From Symbiodinium natans (lineage: Eukaryota; Sar; Dinophyceae; Suessiales; Symbiodiniaceae): a stretch of DNA of 64,000 bases. Shown piece by piece: positions 32,011-43,762 of the stretch. Numbering within the stretch: the stretch's first letter is position 1; each line of letters begins with the position of its first letter. Under the pieces are notes generated by a model. That model was given only the letters and a program-made list of their open reading frames with translations, was not told the origin of the DNA and made no database searches. The position numbers were made by a program, and so were the translations under genes. Where the stretch lies: assembly GCA_905221605.1 (NCBI GenBank), contig CAJNDS010001469.1, forward strand, positions 618,501-682,500, in the 5' to 3' direction.

Positions 32011-33279
32011 CAGCCATCACCCAAAACCCTGAACCCTATTTCCTCGGTTGCCTAAGCCCTCAATAGTCAAAATCCTACACTTGCTTCGCAGCTCGACTGG
32101 GCTACAGCGTCTCTGGTCTCGGCCGATAACCTCCTCGATTTGATGCTTGTCAGACCCACAGTAGGCCCTTATTCCCCTTTGTAGGGTTTGGGGCTTAGGG
32201 TCTAGGGCTCTAAAGAGCCAGAGTGGGCACGTATTCCTTTTTTTTGGGGGGTTTGATTTCGATTCCCTTTCAGGCCCCTTTAAACCAAATAGGGTACCCT
32301 TCTTTTCCTAGGCTGCTCTTGGGCCTACGGCTTTGGGAATTCGGGGGACTGGGGCTCCAAAAAGGTTTGGGAGTGTGGACTTACGACTTGTCAATGGCCC
32401 GATTATGCTTCTCTTTCCCCATTCCCGCAGGGTCCCCCTCCCCGCTTATACTGACCATCCTCTGCTCAAGGTACCCTAAAGGAGCTGGCAATTTGAACAT
32501 TAGGGGGAAGGGGTTGGGTTCACTAGCATGGAGCAGCTGTGCGTGGCCCGACAAGTTGAATGGGATTGAACACTGGCCACTGTGCATGAAGCGCGCTCGA
32601 TGTTGCCCAAACCCTGAACCCCTAAACCCTAAACCCTAAACCGGGGGGTATCAGGGAGGGGGGCTAAAGGGGGGCTTTGGTTTGTTCCAATCTGTGAGGA
32701 GTTCCCAGAGAGCCCAATACCCCCGCAATTGGGGAAGATGCCTTAAAGTCATATAGGCATGTCCCAAAATTAGGGGTACCCCTTTTATACCCCCAATAGA
32801 CTAGAATCCCCTGAAGAGAGACCCCCCACAAAGGTACCCCTAAGTTCGGAAAATCCCCCCGCAATCTAGGCATCCTTAACATGATTTGAGTTAACCCTTA
32901 ACCCTAAACCCTAAACCCTAACCCCCAAGGGGCATTGGGCTCCAAGGGTTCAAGGCAGGGCACCATTGGGAGTCCTGGGTTCGCCTCGGTGGCAGTGCTG
33001 ATGACGGACGTTTAGGGTCTAGGGTTTAGTGTTTAGGGTTTAGGGTTTAGGGTTTAGGGTGAAGATCGGATTTAGGGTCTTGCCGGTTTCTAAGCCTAAG
33101 CCTGAACCTCTGCCCCTCATTCTTGCATGTCTTTCCCCTGAACCCTAAACCCTTGAGTTCCGTAAGGATCCTCCCAGCCAAGCTTCTGAAGACGCCCCAA
33201 ACCCCGAACCCCCCCAAACCCCAAACCCCAAACCCCAAACCCTAAACCCTAAACCCTCTCAAACAATGGAACGGCCAAG

Positions 33280-33349
33280 GACTTCCTCTGTGACAGAGTC
33301 GATGCAGCTAGGGTTAGCACTCATGTGAAAGCTTTTGTGCGATCTTGCT
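33280..33349 (+). CDS. Candidate exon
   Basis: DFLCDRVDAARVSTHVKAFV RSC, with an AG|G acceptor, ending at a GC donor. A family-C element starts at 33351. Confidence 0.55.
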
Positions 33350-33631
33350 GCCCAGAGAGCCCAAAACCCCTTAACTCAGGAACATGCCTTGTATTACCCT
33401 GAAAAGGAAGAACATGTTTCATTTTTTGAGGGGTTTTTTAAGCAAATCATGATATGGATCCCTTGATAATTTAAGGTATATTCCTTAACAAAGGGGTGTT
33501 GGGCTCTCTGGGTATTCTGGGTGTGGCTTAGGGCTTGGGCGTCCCTGCACCCTCGAGAGGGAGAGAGAGAGCGAGAAAAACAGAAGACAAAGAACAGAAG
33601 GCAGAACTACTTGTAGGGCTCTTGAAGAATT

Positions 33632-33696
33632 CCAGTGCGATGGTGTATCTCTGGGTGTGCAAGCCTTGAATTTGGTGATGTTTCGGAGTTCCTGCC
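33632..33696 (+). CDS. Candidate exon
   Basis: CDGVSLGVQALNLVMFRSSC between a ttccag acceptor and a gtagca donor. Confidence 0.45.
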
Positions 33697-34341
33697 GGCG
33701 GTAGCATGACCTGTGTGACCTCCCCGAGTCTCGGGCTTAAGTACAGGTTTAGGGTTTATAGGGTTTAGGGTTTAGGGTTCAGGGTTTAGGGGTTAGGGTT
33801 TAGGGTTTAGGGTCACGTAGACTTTTCCCCAACATGCACTGGCCACCGGCTTTCGCTTGCCCATGCACTTCACAAGCTCGAAGCCAAGTTGCCTCTACCT
33901 GGAACCCTGCACCCTAACCCTAAACCCTAAACCCTAAACCCTAAACCGGCAAGTCGAAGCGCCTGGGTGCAGCAACTGCTAGGCCGAGGTAACCCAATTC
34001 AGCATCCCCTTGACATCTATTCCGATTGAAACTTCTTTTGCCGCAAACCCTAAGCCTTAAACCCTAAGCTCTAGACCCGAAACCCTAAGCGGATTGCTTG
34101 ATAGCTGGGGTTTGAAAAGCCCCCGAGGCAGATCTCGGATTTCCTCCAGAAACTGAGCGTGAAAGCCCTGGCATCAGCGGAGCCTTAGCTGAGGTGCAAG
34201 AGGCTCCGGGAGTCTTGCAGAACCATCCAGTGAGGGTTTAGGGTTTAGGGTTTAGGGTTTAGGGTTTAGGGTTTAGGGTTTAGGGTTTAGGGTTTAGGGT
34301 TTAGGGAGGGTTTAGGGTTTCGTAGCAATTGGCATGCGCAG

Positions 34342-34580
34342 ATGATAATAGCCATTGGGTACTGGGAACGTAACAGCATATCAAAAGAAGGTAAGAAGGA
34401 GAGTATTAACAAAAGCATGAGAAGAAGCCTGCTGTTATACTTGGTAGCCCAGTGGTACCCTCTTCCCTTTCTTGGTTTCTGGGCCCCTTAGAAGGCAAAA
34501 CCAATCCCAAAACACGCCTTGCTATAATATGCTTGCGGGACCACCAAGTCTAGCCTTGGGAGCACAAACACTGGACTCTG
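34342..34580 (+). CDS. Exons 34342-34443 and 34549-34580, split by a family-A introner
   Basis: After gcgcag, 34 open codons (MIIAIGYWERNSISKEGKKE; MRRSLLLYL) end in CTTG at the GT of the introner. Directly after its CACCAAG the frame resumes as SSLGSTNTGL to a gtgaca donor. The intron (105 nt) is the whole element. The ATG just after an acceptor could also be a start. Confidence 0.6.
34444..34548 (+). mobile_element. Family-A introner acting as an intron
   Basis: GTAGCCCAGTGG to GACCACCAAG, 105 nt, between two open exons in matching phase 0. Confidence 0.75.
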
Positions 34581-35207
34581 GTGACATGGAGTCTATGTAC
34601 CACGGGCGCCGACAGTCGTACACAGCATGTGCGGCAGGTGGGTGCATGTGAGCAAAGGCCACGCATTCTTTAGGGACCAAATGAGCAAATTGGGGTCACA
34701 TACCCTATATTACTACTACAATCCCTATGAAGGCATATGAACCACGCACCCTTTTGGGGTTCATTTGGTCCGCCAGGTTCATGTGGGGTAGCCCAAATGA
34801 CAGATGCAGATCAACAGAGGTCAACACATCACCCACTAGAGCCTTCCGCCTAGCAGCAATGGTTGGTTTTGAGGGCCTTCGTTCAGCGACCCAATTTCTG
34901 GTTTAAGCTTGATAAGTTTAAAGGGTTATACCCAGACCACTGGGAGGATCCAAACAATAGATCCCTTGAAGGGTTCCTTAAAAGAACCCAATAGTAGTAT
35001 AGGGTACCGTTATTCGGGTTCTACATCTTGCAAATTTCCAGGGTCTGGGTGGGGTTTCTTGGCTTTGCTGTGGAATTGTCGGGATGGACCCGCTCTGAAC
35101 CAGAAACCCGAAACCCTAAAACCTAAACCCGAAACCCTAAACCCGAAACCCTAAACCCTAAACCCTAAACCCTAAGCCCTAAACCCTAAACCCTAAACCC
35201 TGAATGA

Positions 35208-35272
35208 GGAGAGGGCGGGCAGCGTCTCCATCAGGCTCAAGAGAAGCACGGTCGAGGTGGCAGACTTCGAGC
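35208..35272 (+). CDS. Candidate exon
   Basis: ERAGSVSIRLKRSTVEVADF EP, preceded by CCCTAAA plus a gaatgag acceptor and followed at once by a GTTTAGGG tract as donor. Confidence 0.5.
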
Positions 35273-36115
35273 CGTTTAGGGTTTAGGGTTTAGGGTTTAG
35301 GGTTTAGGGTTTAGGGTTTAGGGTTTAGGGTTTAGCCCCCCCCCCCCCCCTGGACAATGATTTGCTTAAAAGCACCCCCCCCCCCCCCAAAAAAAAAAAA
35401 AAAAAAAAAAAAGAGAGAGAGAGATACATATCCTTATCCTTTTTACCCTTTTGAGAAAGATTTTGTTGTTCATTTTTTTTTCTGGGGGGGTTCTTTTTAA
35501 AGAAACTAGCAGCATGCAAGGTCTTTGGGGCTTGAGGTTTGGGATTTAGAGTCGGAGAGCCCTATACCCATGAATAAGGGAAGCCCAGTCAGTTGTAATT
35601 GGGATCCTACTCTGGTTCAATTTAGGGTTAGGGTTTAGGGTTTAGGGTTTGGGGTTTGGGGTTTAGGGTTTAGGGTTTAGGGAGGACTATTCTCCCCCGA
35701 ACTGGTATATTCCAGCTGATTGGAAATATTCAGCATCATCAATGACAGACACCCGACAGAAACCCCCGGTTCCTCTCTCTCTCTCTCTATACATATATAT
35801 ATATGTATATATATATATATATGAGCTCTCAAAGGGCTCTATATGGGCAAGACCCTAAAACCCTAAACCCTTAACCCTTAACCCTAAACCCTAAACCCTA
35901 AACCCTAAACCCTAAACCCTAAACCCTAAACCCTAAACCCTAAACCCTAAACCCTAAACCCTAAACCCTACCCGCAGCTCCTAGCTCTAATCCCTGAACC
36001 CTGAGCTTCTCACCCTAAAACCCTGAACCCTACACCCTAAGCTTCTAACCCTAAACCCGAAACTCTAAACCGTTTTAGGGTAAACTACCCGACTACCATC
36101 AATCCTGGCTGCAAG

Positions 36116-36512
36116 ACCCTCCCCGCGCTGTTCAAGATGAAGAAGTTACTGAAAAGTCAGAAGGTACGCAGGTCGATTTGTCGATCATCAAGTAGCCAAC
36201 CCCAAACAGGATGCTCTTCTTATGAGATGGCTACCTGGCCTTGGCCCAAAGAGCCCAATAACCCTGAATTAAGCCATATACCCCCTTAACTATGGGGAGG
36301 GGGGGGGGGGGGGGGGGGGGTAATTAATTAACCCTAAACCCTAAACCCTAAACCCTAAACCCTAAACCCTAAACCTTAAACCCTGAACCCTAAACCCTAA
36401 ACCCTAAACCCTAAACCCTAAACCCATGAGAGAATGTCTTAAACCCTGGTAGCCCATGAGAGGTCCAGCTCTTTGGCTTCAAAGTGCCGGCGAGATCCAG
36501 CCGAGACTTGCT
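36116..36512 (+). CDS. Exons 36116-36163 and 36469-36512
   Basis: TLPALFKMKKLLKSQK (ctgcaag acceptor, gtacgc donor) joins in phase 0 to LFGFKVPARSSRDL (tccag acceptor, consensus gtgagt donor). The intron contains a poly-G run and a CCCTAAA array. Basic peptide, no family recognised. Confidence 0.6.
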
Positions 36513-36536
36513 GTGAGTGTTGTTTTGGGGTTTGGG

Positions 36537-36660
36537 GTTTAGGGGTTAGGGGTTTAGGGGTTTAGAGGTTTAGGGGTTTAGGGGTTTAGGGGTTTAGGGG
36601 TTTAGGGGTTTAGGGGTTTAGGGGTTTAGGGGTTTAGGGGTTTAGGGGTTTAGGGTTTAG
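36537..36660 (+). repeat. Variant octamer array TTTAGGGG
   Basis: About 14 units of the octamer GGGGTTTA, homogeneous, followed by a few normal heptamers. Confidence 0.9.
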
Positions 36661-37392
36661 GGCTTAGAGCTTAGGATTTAGGGTTTATTTTTTATTTTTT
36701 TATTATTTTTTTTATATTTTTTAAGGGGTTTAGGGTTTAGGGTTTTGGGTGGACATGGGCCGGCCTGAGGGTTTGGGGTTTCAGGATTTAGGGATCGAGG
36801 GATTAAGACTACCCCTAAGGTTGTACCCCTAAAGGTTCCCATTTGGGATGCTTCCCCTTGTACTAACAGTCCTTCATAGGGGTTATAGTAGGGGCTACTA
36901 GGATGCCTATTCAGGACGGTCCAAGTTCCCCTGAATATACTCCGAATATGGGCCGTATACTACCTTAAGCACCGTTAACAAGGGTCCACAACACCCCGAG
37001 CATCCCCAAAACCCAAAATTTACCCCTAAACCCTAATCCCTACTAAACCCTTAAACACTAAACCCTGAAGGGTCCAAGGTACAACCGCTAGAAGGAATGT
37101 CGAGCCTTGAGTGTGCCGCCGCGAGAGCAGCGCACTTCCAGCACAGGCCAGGGCTTAGGGTTTACCTAAACCCTAAACCCTAAACCCTAAACCCTAAACC
37201 CTAAACCCTAAACCCTAAACCCTAAACCCTAAACCCTAAACCCTAAACCCTAGGTTTAGGGTCAACAAGTCCCTTAACCCCGAAACCCATTAAACTACAA
37301 TGTGGGTATTTCCCAAGCTGTGGGTGGGGGGCCGGGGGGGGGGGGGGTGCCTTCATAGCTCCTAACCCCAAATGCTACAGTCCTCTTTGCAG

Positions 37393-38070
37393 GAAAGATC
37401 ACGGGAGCACCTTCCCCCAAAAGAACTAGAAATGATTAGGCTTGAGGGCTCTGTATACCGGAAAGACTATCAACATGGATCTGAAGTGCGGGGACATTGC
37501 TAGGGTTTAGGGTTTAGGGTTTAGGGTTGAAATGGACAAACGGGGCAACTTAGGCCCGAGAAGCCCGATAGCCAACCCTGTTTGAAAGGTTTTTTTGTGG
37601 GGCAGGGCAACCCCAGCGTTTCCTTGATACGCAAAATGCAGACAAACCCATGGCACTGGAAGGTATGCCAGTCATGTCCCGCTCTTTGATACCCTAAACC
37701 CTGACATAACCCTGAACCCTAAAAGCCCCAAACCCAAGAACCCTTGTAACCCTTATATGAGCCTTTAATCCCTGAGAACCCTTCCAACCCTGAACCCTTA
37801 TGAGTGATAAGCCCCTGTAACCGCTAAGAACCCTTAGAACTGAACCCTCATCCCTAAACCCTGAATCCTAAACCCTAAACCCTAAACCCGACTAAACCCT
37901 AAACCCTAAAGCCAAAACCCTAAACCCTAAACCCAAGAACCCAAGAACCCTAAACCCTAGAATCCCCAAAAGCCTAAGGCCTCAAGTCCACGCCGGACAT
38001 CGGCTCGGTAGAAGGGCGGCTCCTCATCGGAGTGACTCCCGGCTGCCACGGGCTCCGAGCTTTTCTGGGG
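37393..38070 (+). CDS. Exons 37393-37498, 37606-37662 and 37987-38070
   Basis: First exon: ERSREHLPPKELEMIRLEGS then VYRKDYQHGSEVRGH, to a GC donor in phase 1. Second, after ggcag: QPQRFLDTQNADKPMALE to gtatgc. Third by phase: HAGHRLGRRAAPHRSDSRLP. Frames GNPSVSLIRKMQTNPWHWK and STPDIGSVEGRLLIGVTPGC are also open in exons two and three. The order of exons is well supported, the frame of the last two less so. Confidence 0.55.
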
Positions 38071-39110
38071 GTTTAGGGTTTATAGGGTTTAGGGCATGTT
38101 GGGATTTAGGGCGTGTAGGGTTGAGGCTCTTCGGGCCTTGTAGTGGTGTCTTGGGAAGAGGGGCGTGGAAGTGGGCCAACCTGAGCCGCACAGCGATGTT
38201 GTGCTGGTTGTCTGCTCTCTGGTCGCGGGCTTGCTTCAACACTAAGATTCCAAGAGCCCAATACCCCTTGATGATGGGACATTACCTGTATAAAAAGTGA
38301 GGCATATTCCTTGATTCTGGGATATTACCTGTATAAAAACTGATGCATTATCCTTGATTCTGGGCTGCTTGGGCTCTGTGGGAAACCCTCAACCCTGTGC
38401 CAGGCGGGTGGCAAAATCCTTGCCTCAGTTTCCAGCTACACCCTACCCAAAGGCTCCTATGTAGTACCTTTTTGGGGCCGTATACTAGTATTCCCTATAA
38501 CTAACCCACAAAGGAACTACACGGTATCCTTCTAAGCCCCTCTAACCAAAAAGGGCGCCCTTGTCATTGTGGGGCTACTCTTGGGTCTGGGGATCATACC
38601 CTACCTAGCTTATATTATATGCTTACTACGACTTGACCTGTATGTATATTCCTTAGCTAAGGAGTACTGGGCACTCTTCGGGTACCCTTAGTCCGCTTTT
38701 TGGGTGGCTTAGGAACCCCTATCACGCTTTACACCCAAAGAAAGGGCACCCTTTTTCATGGTTGCTGGGCAACCTGTGTTGCCGTAGCAGTGGACAGGTC
38801 TAAGCCGAGTCTAATTGCTGTCTAGAGTAACCTTTATACCCTTCAGCCTGAAAGTGCACCGTAACCATTGGGTATCTTGATCTTTTAACATACAAGATTT
38901 CTCTACGCCAACCCTATAAACCTGGCAAGCTGCCTGAAATCGTGATTTGTCGTGATATTGTGACGCAGTGGGCGGGGGGGGAAGGGTGGGGGGGGTTCCT
39001 GCCTTGCAAGTGAGCCCTAAACCCTAAACCCTAAACCCTAAACCTTCTACCCCGCATTGCTGTGGCTAGTCGGGTGGCAAAAAAAACCCTAAACCCTAAA
39101 CGTGGCTAAG

Positions 39111-39181
39111 GAAGCTGACAGCAGCCTTGGAGACACCCGGCATCGAGAATTTTCGTTTCGCACGCTAAAGCAAGTTTTGCT
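39111..39181 (+). CDS. Candidate exon
   Basis: EADSSLGDTRHREFSFRTLK QVL, from a gctaag acceptor with AG|G. It ends at a gtaaat donor or, in the same frame, a TAA stop at 39183. It lies just before the G-rich block. Confidence 0.5.
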
Positions 39182-39419
39182 GTAAATCCTAAGAACTTCA
39201 CTTATCTCGGACCTTACAAAGGGTGTTTCTACATGTTTCTACTAAAAAAAGCCCTAGATCATGCGGAAATGGGCGGGAAGAGAGGGATGACACCACACCC
39301 TCAGCCCCTCACGCAAACCACTTGCCTTCATCATGCGTCTTTCTGTGGGAAAGACCTCTGTGAACGTGTGACTTGATTATTTAATGGCTACCGCCAGTGC
39401 CGCCGACCCCAGACCCAAG

Positions 39420-40390
39420 ACAGTCGCATTGGGGCCGGGGGGGGCGGGGGCGGGGGGGGTGGGGGTGGGTGGGGGTGGAAAGGGGGGCGGCGGGGGTGGG
39501 GGGTGGTGACGGTAGAGGGTTGGTGTCGGATTAGGGAGTTGGGGGCGGAAGGCAGGGGTGGACTGGGGGGCATAGAGATGAAGAAGCGATGAGAGCGGTG
39601 AGAGCGGGGGGGCGGTCGGATGGTGCACGATGGTGGGAGGGGGTAATGATGAGGGCTGGGGAGGGTTGGTGGGAGGGTTAGGGAGTGGGTGGGAGAGGGT
39701 GGGGGCGGCTGGCGGAAAGGGGGGCCTGACTCATTTGACCAGCTCTGGTGAGAGGGTTGGGGTGGAAGGCAGGGTGGAGCGCGGCGGGTGGACAGGGGAG
39801 GTGACGGTCGAGGGTTGGAGGAGTTGGGGGTGGAAGGCAGGGGAGTCCCTCAAACTAGAGATTTGTCAGGGGTAGGGCCCTAGGAGGGAAGGGATGGGGG
39901 GGGTGGGGGGGTGGGGGTGGGGTTTCAGAGTCGAGGCGGCGGGTGGGGGGGAGGGGTGGAGGGGGGCAGGGAGGGGGACTGATGAGAGCGGTGAGAGCGG
40001 TGAGGGCGGTCAGGGCGGGCATGGACTGGAATCCTTAAAACACTAGAGATTGGTCAGGGGCGGGGGCGAGGCCTACAGGGTGGGGGGTGGCGGAGGTAAA
40101 AGGGGGCGTGGGGGGGGGTGGGGGGGGTGGGGGGGGTGGGGGGGTGGGGGGGGGGTGGGGGTGGGGGGGGGGGGGGGGGGGTCGGGCATGCACTGGACCC
40201 TTTAAACCACCTGAATGGATGGGGTGGGAGGGGGTGAAAGGTCCAATTCAAGGCGTCATGAATGAGGGCGATGGGTGGCGGGGTTTGGGCATGCACTGAA
40301 GCCAAACAATGCAAAAACACTCCAATTCAAGGTGTCATGAGCAGCATGCTGTGAGAGCGGGTGAGGGCGGTGAGGGCGGTGGGGGGTCTT
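39420..40390. repeat. G-rich low-complexity block
   Basis: Nearly 1 kb with G runs on the + strand (for example 39895-39975 and 40107-40182) and units such as GTGAGAGCGGTGAGGGCGGT at 39590, 39980 and 40350. Non-G islands are repeated: TCCAATTCAAGGYGTCATGA (40241, 40321) and CTAGAGATTKGTCAGGGG (39855, 40043). No exon found inside. Confidence 0.85.
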
Positions 40391-40798
40391 CACTGACGCC
40401 GCCCTGCTACCGCTGGGGTCGGCGGAAACCCATCTAGCGAAAGCCAATTACACCAGTACCTGGTTACCTGAACCCTAAACCCCCAAAACCCTTAAATGGC
40501 CTCGGGCTTAGGGGGATTATAAGGAGCAGCCCGTCCTGCTAGCGCAACCCTGAAAAAAGCCTGAACCCTGAACGTCCACGAACGCACTATGTAGGAAACC
40601 AGCACCCCTCACCCCGAAGCCCGTGAGGACGCGATAGTGAAGTACTTGGACGTTCAAAACCCTGCCAAAGGCTTTTGCTAAGTATACCCGAAATGAATGA
40701 ACATGTCTGGTAGATTCAGGAAGCCTCAAGCCTGAACCCTAAACCCTAAACTCTAAACCCCAAGAACCCTAAACCCTAAATCCCTGAACCCTGCCGAG

Positions 40799-40855
40799 GA
40801 GCCGCACCTCCTCCAAGGGACGTGCGAGTTTGGACTCACCGAAAAACAGCTCTAG
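40799..40855 (+). CDS. Candidate exon, possible terminal
   Basis: EPHLLQGTCEFGLTEKQL then TAG, after a ccgag acceptor with AG|G. Whether the TAG is the stop is unknown. Confidence 0.45.
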   Translation, partial: EPHLLQGTCEFGLTEKQL

Positions 40856-41503
40856 GACCCCACATGGGCTGTTTAGGGCTTAGGGTTTCGGGTTTAGGGT
40901 TTAGGGTTTCGGGTTTAGGGCGAGCCCAGGTTTAACAATGGGAAAAAAGTTCAGGGTTGCAGTTTACGGTTTAAGGGGGGCTTAGGGGTTTCGGGTTTAC
41001 TGTAGGGTTTAGGGGTCAGGGTTTAGGGTTTTCGTTGGTGCCTTATCTCTATGGTTAGATTATTTCTAGGTGAGACTTTACTACAACTTTATCACTTTGT
41101 AAGTTTAGGGTTCCTCTAACCTTTAATTAAGGAAGCTAACAGTTAACCTTCTAGTGGGGGATTAAACAGCAACCAAAATTTGATGCACAGGCGGCACCCC
41201 AAATAAGGAACCCACATTTGGAGGTCTAGTTCGGGCTTACGATGAAGGGTTTAGGATTACTACTATTTGCTTAAGAACCCCAAAAGAATAAGCAAAACAA
41301 TAATCCCTATACTACCCTTAGTAAGGAAGAATATATGTTTTCGGGGTTCTTAAGCACGTCGTAGGTTAGGGTTTAAGGCTTAGGTTGTGCGGAGCTTCAG
41401 GAGTTGACTGATGTCGTGGTTTAGGGTTCAGGGTTTAGGGTTTAGGGTTCAGGGTTTAGGGTTTAGGGATTAGGGTTTAGGTAGCCCATCGGTTTCATCA
41501 CAG

Positions 41504-41578
41504 CTCCGCGTGATGCTTGCCGTGGTGGACTTTTCTTGGCTAAAGTGCTGGCAAATGCTTAAGATCCCTTCGAACAAG
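41504..41578 (+). CDS. Candidate exon
   Basis: 25 codons (LRVMLAVVDFSWLKCWQMLK IPSNK) between a tcacag acceptor and a GC donor (AAG|gcttag). Phase 0 to 0; joins in phase to a small exon at 41911 (YRLILLGGWDAPC). Confidence 0.6.
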
Positions 41579-41910
41579 GCTTAGGATTTAGGGTTGAGGG
41601 CTACTACTAGACTAAGACCCCCCCCCCCCCCCCCCCCCGAAATAGAAAGATACTCTTCCTGGTGATACTTGGTAAGGGCAATCTAGGGATTATTCTCCTT
41701 TTTTGGGTGTTCTCAAGCAGAAATAAGGGCAATATAGGGATCATGATCCTTCCTTTTGGGGTGTTCTCAAGCAAAAAGTAGAGTGGGAGAAGACTCCCTA
41801 GACCCTGAACCCTAGAAACCCTGCAAACCCTATAGACCCTAATAATCCCTGACCCTAAACCCTAAACCCTAAACCCTAAACCCTAAACCCTCGCTGGAAG
41901 AACAAGGCGT

Positions 41911-42218
41911 ATAGGCTCATTCTGCTCGGAGGCTGGGACGCCCCCTGCATGCCACGTTTCAAAAACCTCTATGCCCCTCAATTAAGGAATATATACCTCA
42001 ATTAAGGAATATATACCTAAATTAAGGAAATGTACCTCAATTAAGGAATGTATACATAAATTTATGCAGCTGTGATTGAAGGTATAGTACTTAATTCCGG
42101 CGTTTTTTTTTTTTTTTTTTGGTTTCTTTGGGGTGCGCTGCAAACAGGCCTGCGGTTCAGGAACTTCAACGAAGCTGCAACAACATGGCAGCAATGTGTA
42201 AAATTGGATGTGGTAATT
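41911..42218 (+). CDS. Exons about 41911-41956 and 42161-42212
   Basis: AYRLILLGGWDAPC ends at a GC donor in phase 2. After a ggttcag acceptor the frame NFNEAATTWQQCVKLDV follows to a GT donor. Between them lie a family-C relic and a 20-bp tandem repeat. ELQRSCNNMAAMCKIGCGNL is an alternative frame. Confidence 0.45.
41976..42058. repeat. 20-bp tandem repeat inside a family-C relic
   Basis: Four units of CTCAATTAAGGAATATATAC, apparently expanded from the family-C end. Confidence 0.85.
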
Positions 42219-42776
42219 TAAAGGTAAGCTCCTTAAGCCAACCATCTTGTTTCCATGTAAATACATCTTGTCAACCAACCCAGTAACCCAAAGAGCCCTT
42301 CTATACTCTTTTAGGATTCTATGATTTTATGGTATATTCCTTAGTTAAGGGGTATTGCGCTCTTTGGGAAACTACCCAAAGTTTCACGTTTTGGGAGGGC
42401 CGCGTTTCCGGAGTGTTTTTCAGGGCTTGACAGACCCGGCCGGGACCTAAACCCTAAACCCTAAACCCTAAACCCTAAACCCTATAAACCCTTTTCCAAT
42501 TACCTGATCTAGGATCCCCACTGGGTGCCCTTATTCCCGTTGGGTGGTGTAGGTTCCCAGTATACCCTTTCTGGTACATTACTGGGCAACCTGGTTACTA
42601 GGGAACTAAAGTCAGTATATATGTATACATATAAGTATAAATTTATATATATATATAGAGATATATATATATATGTATACATACATTGATCCCATACCAA
42701 CCTTACGCAAGGTAGGAGGAGAGGCCTAGCTGCAAGCATCGTAAGACCGACTTCCAAGCGTCCGGGCTTCTGACAG

Positions 42777-42836
42777 GAAATCACTGGACATCTCCCGAAG
42801 CGTGGCTGCAGATTCGCGCGGAAGATGAGAACCCCG
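42777..42836 (+). CDS. Candidate exon
   Basis: NHWTSPEAWLQIRAEDENP (or EITGHLPKRGCRFARKMRTP in another frame) from a tgacag acceptor to a gtgaac donor. Confidence 0.5.
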
Positions 42837-42907
42837 TGAACCCTAAACCCCTACTTCCCAGAACCCTAAACCCTAAACCCTAAACCCTAAACCCTAAACC
42901 GCGACAG

Positions 42908-43303
42908 AACACGAAACAGTTCAAACTTCTCAGCCCGATGAAACCTTTACGGTTGTTGTTGGAGTGCCATCCAACCTGGGACCCTCTTTAGTAGCCCAGT
43001 GGTACCCTTTGCGCTTTTTTGGTTATGGGTTCCCTTATAAAGTAACCAACCCAAAATGGGTGCCCTTATCATAATGTGGTTGCTGGGCTACTAAGTTTAC
43101 CTACAGTTTTTGGGCTATACCTGCGAATTAAGGGTAGTTATTACGAAACTGTGGGTAAATAGAGTCCCAGGTAAACCCTAAACCCTGAACCCTAATTCTA
43201 AAACCTAATTACCTAAGATTGACCAGAAATGATGTGCTGCCTCCTCCAGGCACTTGAGGATTTGATCTCGGGGCCGATTGAATTCAAGGGCCAAGAACCT
43301 ACT
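42908..43303 (+). CDS. Exons 42908-42990, 43096-43150 and 43250-43303
   Basis: NTKQFKLLSPMKPLRLLLEC and HPTWDPL end in phase 2 at a family-A introner (42991-43095). The frame resumes as LPTVFGLYLRIKGSYYET to a gtgggt donor, then ALEDLISGPIEFKGQEPT (ctccag acceptor, gtgagt donor). All phases agree. No family recognised. Confidence 0.65.
42991..43095 (+). mobile_element. Family-A introner acting as an intron
   Basis: GTAGCCCAGTGG to GGGCTACTAAG, 105 nt. The reading frame continues with phase 2 across it. Confidence 0.8.
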
Positions 43304-43551
43304 GTGAGTAGCCCCTGATTTTTTTGGGTTCAGGTTAAGCCCCCTAAACCCTAAACCCTAAACCTGGCGGGTCCACAACAGACCCGCGCAAAACTGTGGC
43401 CCCACCAGCAAACCTGAGATGCAGGACTTAGGTCACCGCCTTTAGTGTTGAGAAATGACGCCTTTCTGCTCCCCAGTGCGCCTAAAAGCAAGAACTTCCA
43501 GCCATTCCTGCCCAGAAGAAGGTTTAACCTTCTCGGAACGGATTAGACGAT

Positions 43552-43762
43552 GTAAACCATGGACATCATCATGCTTGGGCCATGGATGCTCTCTTCTCAT
43601 CAGAGCAGAATAGACCATGGACGTCATCATGCTTGGACCCTGGATGCTCTCTTCCCAGAACGGAGTAGACCATGGACGTCATCATGGTTGGGCCATGGCA
43701 GTGCAGAAAACATGTAGACCATGGACATCATCATGCTTGGGCCATGGATGCTCTCTTCTAAC
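43552..43762. repeat. Minisatellite with TAGACCATGGACATCATCAT
   Basis: Four to five units of about 45-68 bp sharing ACCATGGACRTCATCATG and GGGCCATGGATGCTCTCTTC, with small indels. Partly open in the + frame. Confidence 0.85.

Noticed and set aside
39377-40320. Pro-, Gly- and His-rich frames on both strands
   Set aside because: They only reflect the G-rich repeat block.
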